Virus record (IMG/VR): IMGVR_UViG_3300043775_002897
Location: 1-29,152 of that record
Length of the DNA stretch: 29,152 bases
Strand: one strand, 5' to 3'
From: a virus
Both the position numbers and the translations under genes were made by a program. A model generated the notes under the pieces. That model was given only the letters and a program-made list of their open reading frames with translations, ran no database searches and was not told the origin of the DNA. The number at the start of each line of letters is the position of its first letter. Position 1 is the first letter of the stretch. This document shows, piece by piece, positions 25,838 through 29,152 of the stretch.

Positions 25838-27619
25838 ATGTTCAAAAAGAGCGCGGGGATATTTGTGGATGACGGAAAAACGCCCGTCCCCAAGGGAAGC
25901 AAAGTTCGGTATGGGTTTGTCTATCCCGAAACGGCGGCGGATTGGACGATTGAGTTGCATGCTTACCGAAGCGTAGCCCCAGACGGCACCCCCCGCGAAG
26001 ATAATTTTCGCCGCGCTGCGCAGATGTTTTTTTCCAAAAGCACAGAGCCTTTTGTTTGGCACCCGTGGGCCGAAGAAATGCTTCACGAGTGTTGCACGAA
26101 TCAGTTCGTCGGGTTCGCTGGCTGCGGTTCTTCGGGCAAGTCAGATTTCATGGCGGTTTGGATTTTGCTTAACTGGCTCGCAGCGCCGTTTCACACGCTG
26201 GGCTTGCTGACCTCGACTTCCATCCGCGATTCCAAGAAGCGCGTGTGGGGTGCAGTTCAGCGATATTGGCCCGCGATCAAGCCTGTGAGCCCCGCGAAGC
26301 TCACGGACACTCCCACTCCGGCGATTTACGTCCTCCGCGATGGCGTGCGCATGGAACAAGCTGGCGTGTATCTTATCCCCGCTGAAGCGAAGAAGACGAG
26401 CGAGGTGACGGGAAAGATGCGAGGCATGAAAGCGCCCAGAGTCTTTCTGGCAGCGGATGAGTTGAGTGAGTTGTCGCACTCGCTTCTCGACACTGCGATC
26501 TCGAACCTTTCCAACAATGCGGTGCTGCACATTTGCGCGGCGGCAAATCCTGTCTCTTACTACGATCCGTTTGGAAAGTTTGTGGAGCCGAAGGATGGCT
26601 GGTCTTCAATCACGGTCAACGACGACAAGTGGGAAACCAAGCTGGGCGGGGTTTGCCTGCATTTTGACGCGCTGCGGAATCCCAACTATGCCGCCCGAGA
26701 AAATCTTTGGCCAATTCAGAAGTTTGAAAAAATCGACGACGCTGTTGAACGGTTAGGGGAGGACTCCCCGATGTTCTGGCGCGACTTTCGCGGGTTCTGG
26801 CCGCCGCAGGGAATTTCCAAGGCGATTTACTCCGAGTCTGAAATCATCAAGTTCAAGGGCGACCAGCCGCCCGTCTGGCAGGGCGCGACAACGCGCATCG
26901 CGGGGATCGACCCAAGCTTCGTTTCGGGCGGCGACCGTTGCGTTCTTTATATCGGCAGCTACGGATTAAATAGAGACGGCAATGAACAGGTATCATTTGA
27001 TACCTTCCACTACATCGAGGACGAAGCGAGTTCCAAGGAACCTCGCACATTCCAGGTGGCGCAGAAGATTGCAACCCTCCTGGAGCGTGAGCGCGTGAAG
27101 ATGCAATACGTCGGGGTGGACGTGACGGGCGGCGGCGTCCCGTTCTGCGATGCCCTGTCGCGGGTTCTCGGGAGCAATGAATTTCTGCGGGTTCATTTCG
27201 GAGGCTCGCCGACCGAGCGGAGTTTGAGCGCCTACGACTCGACGCTCGCGAAGGACAAATACATCAACCGAGTGACCGAGCTTTGGTTCGGGGCCAAGGA
27301 GTATCTCCAAAACGGGCAGCTTCGCGGCATTTGTTCCGACCTCGCCCAGGAGATGACCGCCCGAAACTTTGAAACCCGAAAGTCGGGGGGCATGAAACTC
27401 TGCGTCGAGCCGAAAGCCGATATGAAATCCCGCATGGGGCGCTCGCCCGACGTGGCGGATGCGGCATTCGTTTTGCTGGAGGTGGTGCGCGAGCGGCTCG
27501 GAATCCGACCGCCCCAGGAGGGGGCAGCGGGAAACAGGGGAGGGACGACTTGGCGTAGGACTATGGACAAAAAGTTTGCCCCAAGGCGAAATTCCCCTTG
27601 TCTTTTGGGCTCTATGTAA
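25838..27619 (+). CDS. terL: Terminase large subunit
   Basis: A 593-residue protein. ATPase part: P-loop GCGSSGKS (95-102), Walker B VFLAADE (203-209), and an AAANP coupling segment (235-239). Nuclease part (RNase H-like): IAGIDPS with D359, YVGVDV with D429, SPDVADA with D539 and D542. No SD is visible; TTTGTCC lies immediately before the ATG. The motor packages phage DNA into the prohead. A small-subunit gene is not seen in the 267 bases upstream; the first rightward gene is this one. The C-terminal tail after residue 555 is basic and G-rich. The last codons overlap a GTAATAACC box. Confidence 0.95.
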   Translation: MFKKSAGIFVDDGKTPVPKGSKVRYGFVYPETAADWTIELHAYRSVAPDGTPREDNFRRAAQMFFSKSTEPFVWHPWAEEMLHECCTNQFVGFAGCGSSGKSDFMAVWILLNWLAAPFHTLGLLTSTSIRDSKKRVWGAVQRYWPAIKPVSPAKLTDTPTPAIYVLRDGVRMEQAGVYLIPAEAKKTSEVTGKMRGMKAPRVFLAADELSELSHSLLDTAISNLSNNAVLHICAAANPVSYYDPFGKFVEPKDGWSSITVNDDKWETKLGGVCLHFDALRNPNYAARENLWPIQKFEKIDDAVERLGEDSPMFWRDFRGFWPPQGISKAIYSESEIIKFKGDQPPVWQGATTRIAGIDPSFVSGGDRCVLYIGSYGLNRDGNEQVSFDTFHYIEDEASSKEPRTFQVAQKIATLLERERVKMQYVGVDVTGGGVPFCDALSRVLGSNEFLRVHFGGSPTERSLSAYDSTLAKDKYINRVTELWFGAKEYLQNGQLRGICSDLAQEMTARNFETRKSGGMKLCVEPKADMKSRMGRSPDVADAAFVLLEVVRERLGIRPPQEGAAGNRGGTTWRRTMDKKFAPRRNSPCLLGSM

Positions 27620-27624
27620 TAACC
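27616..27624 (+). promoter_or_regulatory. Promoter-like box GTAATAACC at the terminase stop
   Basis: Plus-strand GTAATAACC; its first TAA is the terminase stop codon. The box ends nine bases before the ATG at 27634, in a stretch that also contains the small inverted word AACCTTTAAGGTT. Confidence 0.55.
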
Positions 27625-27633
27625 TTTAAGGTT

Positions 27634-27975
27634 ATGGAAGCCACTGAATACCCGATTACTATTGAGCAAGGTAGCACGTTCCAAAAGCAATTCCGTTGGA
27701 AAGTGGATGGCGTCATTATGAACCTGACGGGCTACACGGCAAAAATGCAGGTTAGGAAGGCGTTCGGCGGGGCGCTGGGGTTTGAACTCAGCACTCAGAA
27801 CGACCGCATCCTCCTTGGCGGGGCTACCGGCACAGTGGCGCTGGAAATGGCTCCTGATGAGACCGCTGCGCTTCCTGCGGGCAATTTTGTTTACGATCTC
27901 GAACTTACTGACGGGGGCACCGTAAGGAAGCTCATTCGCGGCACCGTGGTCGTGCTACCGGAGGCAACAATCTAA
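27634..27975 (+). CDS. Small phage structural-type protein
   Basis: 113 residues from the ATG at 27634 ([20 protein letters not shown]); the upstream in-frame ATG at 27598 lies inside the terminase. Pattern: [81 protein letters not shown]. Short beta-rich proteins of exactly this type (TFxxxxxW...LTGYTAxMQVR...G.YVYDLEL..G.V.RLLxG.V.V.PEVT) are common among tail/baseplate-associated phage genes. Followed after four bases by the collagen-like gene. Confidence 0.8.
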   Translation: MEATEYPITIEQGSTFQKQFRWKVDGVIMNLTGYTAKMQVRKAFGGALGFELSTQNDRILLGGATGTVALEMAPDETAALPAGNFVYDLELTDGGTVRKLIRGTVVVLPEATI

Positions 27976-27979
27976 TAAT

Positions 27980-28513
27980 ATGGCTGAAATCATCGAAATT
28001 ATTGGCTCTGGTTTGACTGGACCCCAGGGCCCTCGCGGCCTGCCTGGCTTGAATGGCACCCCAGGAACTCCAGGAGCCGTAGGGCCTCAAGGATTGGTTG
28101 GCCCTCAAGGGCCGACTGGATTGCAGGGGCCTGCTGGAGCAAAGGGGGATCGCGGTTTGCAAGGTATCAAGGGCGATAGTATTGTAGGGCCGCAGGGCGA
28201 AACTGGCTCTCGCGGTTTGAAGGGCGAACAAGGCATTGCAGGGCCGCAAGGGCCAAAAGGAGATGTCGGGCCGGAGGGCGCTTTTGGTCCGCAGGGTTCC
28301 ATGGGCCCTCGGGGCTTTCAAGGGCTGCGCGGCGATTCCGGCCCGCAGGGGGCGGTTGGCCCGCAAGGACTTCGCGGATTTGATGGTGAGGCGGGGCCTG
28401 TTGGCCCGCAAGGCATTATGGGACTCCGAGGATACACTGGCCCGCAAGGCCCCCAGGGCGAGGTTTCCAAAAGCTCGGTCATGGCATTTTCAATCGCCCT
28501 AGGGGGAATTTAA
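27980..28513 (+). CDS. Collagen-like fibre protein
   Basis: A 177-residue protein. After a 10-residue N-terminus ([10 protein letters not shown]) it is almost continuous G-x-y repeat to about residue 163, rich in GPQG, GPRG and GLRG with many prolines; one imperfection (GDSIVGPQG) interrupts the register. The short tail is [17 protein letters not shown]. Collagen-like triple helices occur in many phage tail fibres as rigid stalks. A separate head domain is not encoded here, so a partner (perhaps the next gene) is needed for receptor binding. Confidence 0.93.
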   Translation: MAEIIEIIGSGLTGPQGPRGLPGLNGTPGTPGAVGPQGLVGPQGPTGLQGPAGAKGDRGLQGIKGDSIVGPQGETGSRGLKGEQGIAGPQGPKGDVGPEGAFGPQGSMGPRGFQGLRGDSGPQGAVGPQGLRGFDGEAGPVGPQGIMGLRGYTGPQGPQGEVSKSSVMAFSIALGGI

Positions 28514-29152
28514 GTGAAGCAGCAGTTCACCGGCAGTTACACGCTGGATGTTGCGAGCCGGACAATCACCTTGTTTGGGGTTGAAATTCCGCAAGAGCGG
28601 TTGTCGGTTCTTATCAACGCCACGGCTGGGTTTGTTTACCACAACATCGAGCATGAGCCGACGGGCAAAGTAACATTAGTCGGGGGGACCACGGTCATCG
28701 TCTTCCCCAAATACAAAGACTGCGAGACCCACCGGAACACGGACGCGCTTTCAATTTTTTATGACGACGGCGTTGATCTTGGTCAGCTTATTAAAGATGA
28801 GAGCGACGAGACGCAGGGGCTATTGACGGCGTTCAAAACAGAGGTCAAAGCCGAGAGCGACGAGACGCAGGCGCTCCTTCAGGCTGAGTTTGACGAGACC
28901 CGCACGACACTCACCGACTTCCGCACGGAGGTCAAAGCCGAGAGCGACGCGACGCAAGCACTCCTTCAGAGCGAGTTTGACGAGACCCGCACGACACTTA
29001 CCGACTTCCGCACGGAGGTCAAAGCCGAGAGCGACGCGACGCAAGCACTCCTTCAGGCTGAGTTTGACGAGACCCGCACGACACTCGCCGACTTCCGCAC
29101 GGAGGTCAAAGCCGAGAGCGACGCGACGCAAGCACTCCTTCAGAGCGAGTTT
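28514..29152 (+). CDS. Repetitive coiled-coil tail fibre protein (partial, runs off the window)
   Basis: A frame starting GTG at 28514, with GGGGGAA upstream as a possible ribosome-binding site, open to the end of the window. N-terminal ~95 residues (KQQFTGSYTLDVASRTITLFGVEIPQERLSVL...) are beta-rich and resemble a fibre anchor domain. After LGQLIKDESDETQ it consists of 29-residue repeats (FRTEVKAESDATQALLQ..., charged, heptad-like). This predicts a long trimeric coiled coil. Together with the collagen-like protein it probably forms the fibre. C-terminal receptor domain lies outside. Confidence 0.88.
   Translation, partial: MKQQFTGSYTLDVASRTITLFGVEIPQERLSVLINATAGFVYHNIEHEPTGKVTLVGGTTVIVFPKYKDCETHRNTDALSIFYDDGVDLGQLIKDESDETQGLLTAFKTEVKAESDETQALLQAEFDETRTTLTDFRTEVKAESDATQALLQSEFDETRTTLTDFRTEVKAESDATQALLQAEFDETRTTLADFRTEVKAESDATQALLQSEF
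28832..29152 (+). repeat. 87-bp tandem coding repeat
   Basis: Units begin at 28832, 28919, 29006 and 29093 (last one cut by the window end). Period is exactly 87 bases (29 codons); copies two onwards differ at only a few positions (alternating CAGGCT and CAGAGC). A degenerate half-unit precedes them at about 28794. Confidence 0.95.

Noticed and set aside
27853-27870. CTGATGAGACC on the plus strand
   Set aside because: Coding sequence of the small structural protein, with no matching GAAA or GUC elements nearby.
27932-28447. A 171-codon minus-strand frame
   Set aside because: It is the antisense of the collagen-like repeats; repetitive GC-rich coding creates long shadow frames.
28820-29131. 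A 103-codon minus-strand repetitive frame
   Set aside because: Antisense of the 87-bp fibre repeat, which is read on the plus strand from 28514.
28832-29152. CRISPR-like or iteron-like tandem repeat
   Set aside because: The repeat has an exact codon period, no spacers, and is in frame within the fibre gene.

Overview
The window looks like a segment of a temperate tailed-phage (caudovirus) genome or prophage. Positions 1-25,570 are read almost entirely on the minus strand: early, replication and lysogeny genes in tightly packed, often ATGA-overlapping operons. From 25,838 to the end the plus strand is read: terminase, a neck/tail-type small protein, a collagen-like fibre and a repetitive fibre. 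Most start codons are preceded by A-rich leaders rather than Shine-Dalgarno sequences. The integrase C-terminus has a form I associate with Verrucomicrobiota/Planctomycetota recombinases. I therefore infer a Verrucomicrobiota-like host, with low to moderate confidence.

Layout. 1-2,940: eleven small proteins, two or three of them from widespread phage/mobile-element families of unknown function. 3,024-6,155: a VWA protein carrying an HEAAH metallopeptidase-like motif, next to a MoxR/CobS-type AAA+ ATPase. 6,187-11,765: small early genes, an ArdC N-terminal domain, a minimal ATP-dependent ligase-like protein and several unknowns. A complete type II hammerhead ribozyme lies between two of these genes at 11,287-11,354. 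11,766-13,273: about 1.5 kb with no convincing gene; it holds a hairpin-dense stretch (candidate large structured RNA read on the minus strand), G/C homopolymer runs including C17, and an intrinsic terminator. 13,274-14,814: ECF-like sigma factor, coiled-coil protein, zinc-ribbon protein, winged-helix protein. 14,991-23,241: replication module (SF3 helicase, RepB-type primase, small protein, family A DNA polymerase, putative ssDNA-binding protein, SNF2-type helicase fused to a Cas4/RecB-like nuclease, DUF6378-like protein, PD-(D/E)XK endonuclease). 23,261-25,570: excisionase-like protein, three ribbon-helix-helix-like proteins, tyrosine recombinase. 25,571-25,837: control/attachment region with repeated TTTGTCC/GGACAAA elements and a tRNA-3'-end-like sequence.

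Two features connect the map. First, a short box with consensus GTAATAACC recurs at least eleven times (nine on the minus strand, two on the plus), nearly always just before a gene start and often at the previous stop codon; at three sites a GTTCT...AGAAC hairpin follows directly. I read it as a phage promoter class, possibly served by the phage sigma factor. Second, RNA elements are prominent: the hammerhead ribozyme, the putative large RNA just upstream, mutually exclusive hairpins at 2,957-3,008, and a box-to-terminator interval that could make a small RNA (14,858-14,981).
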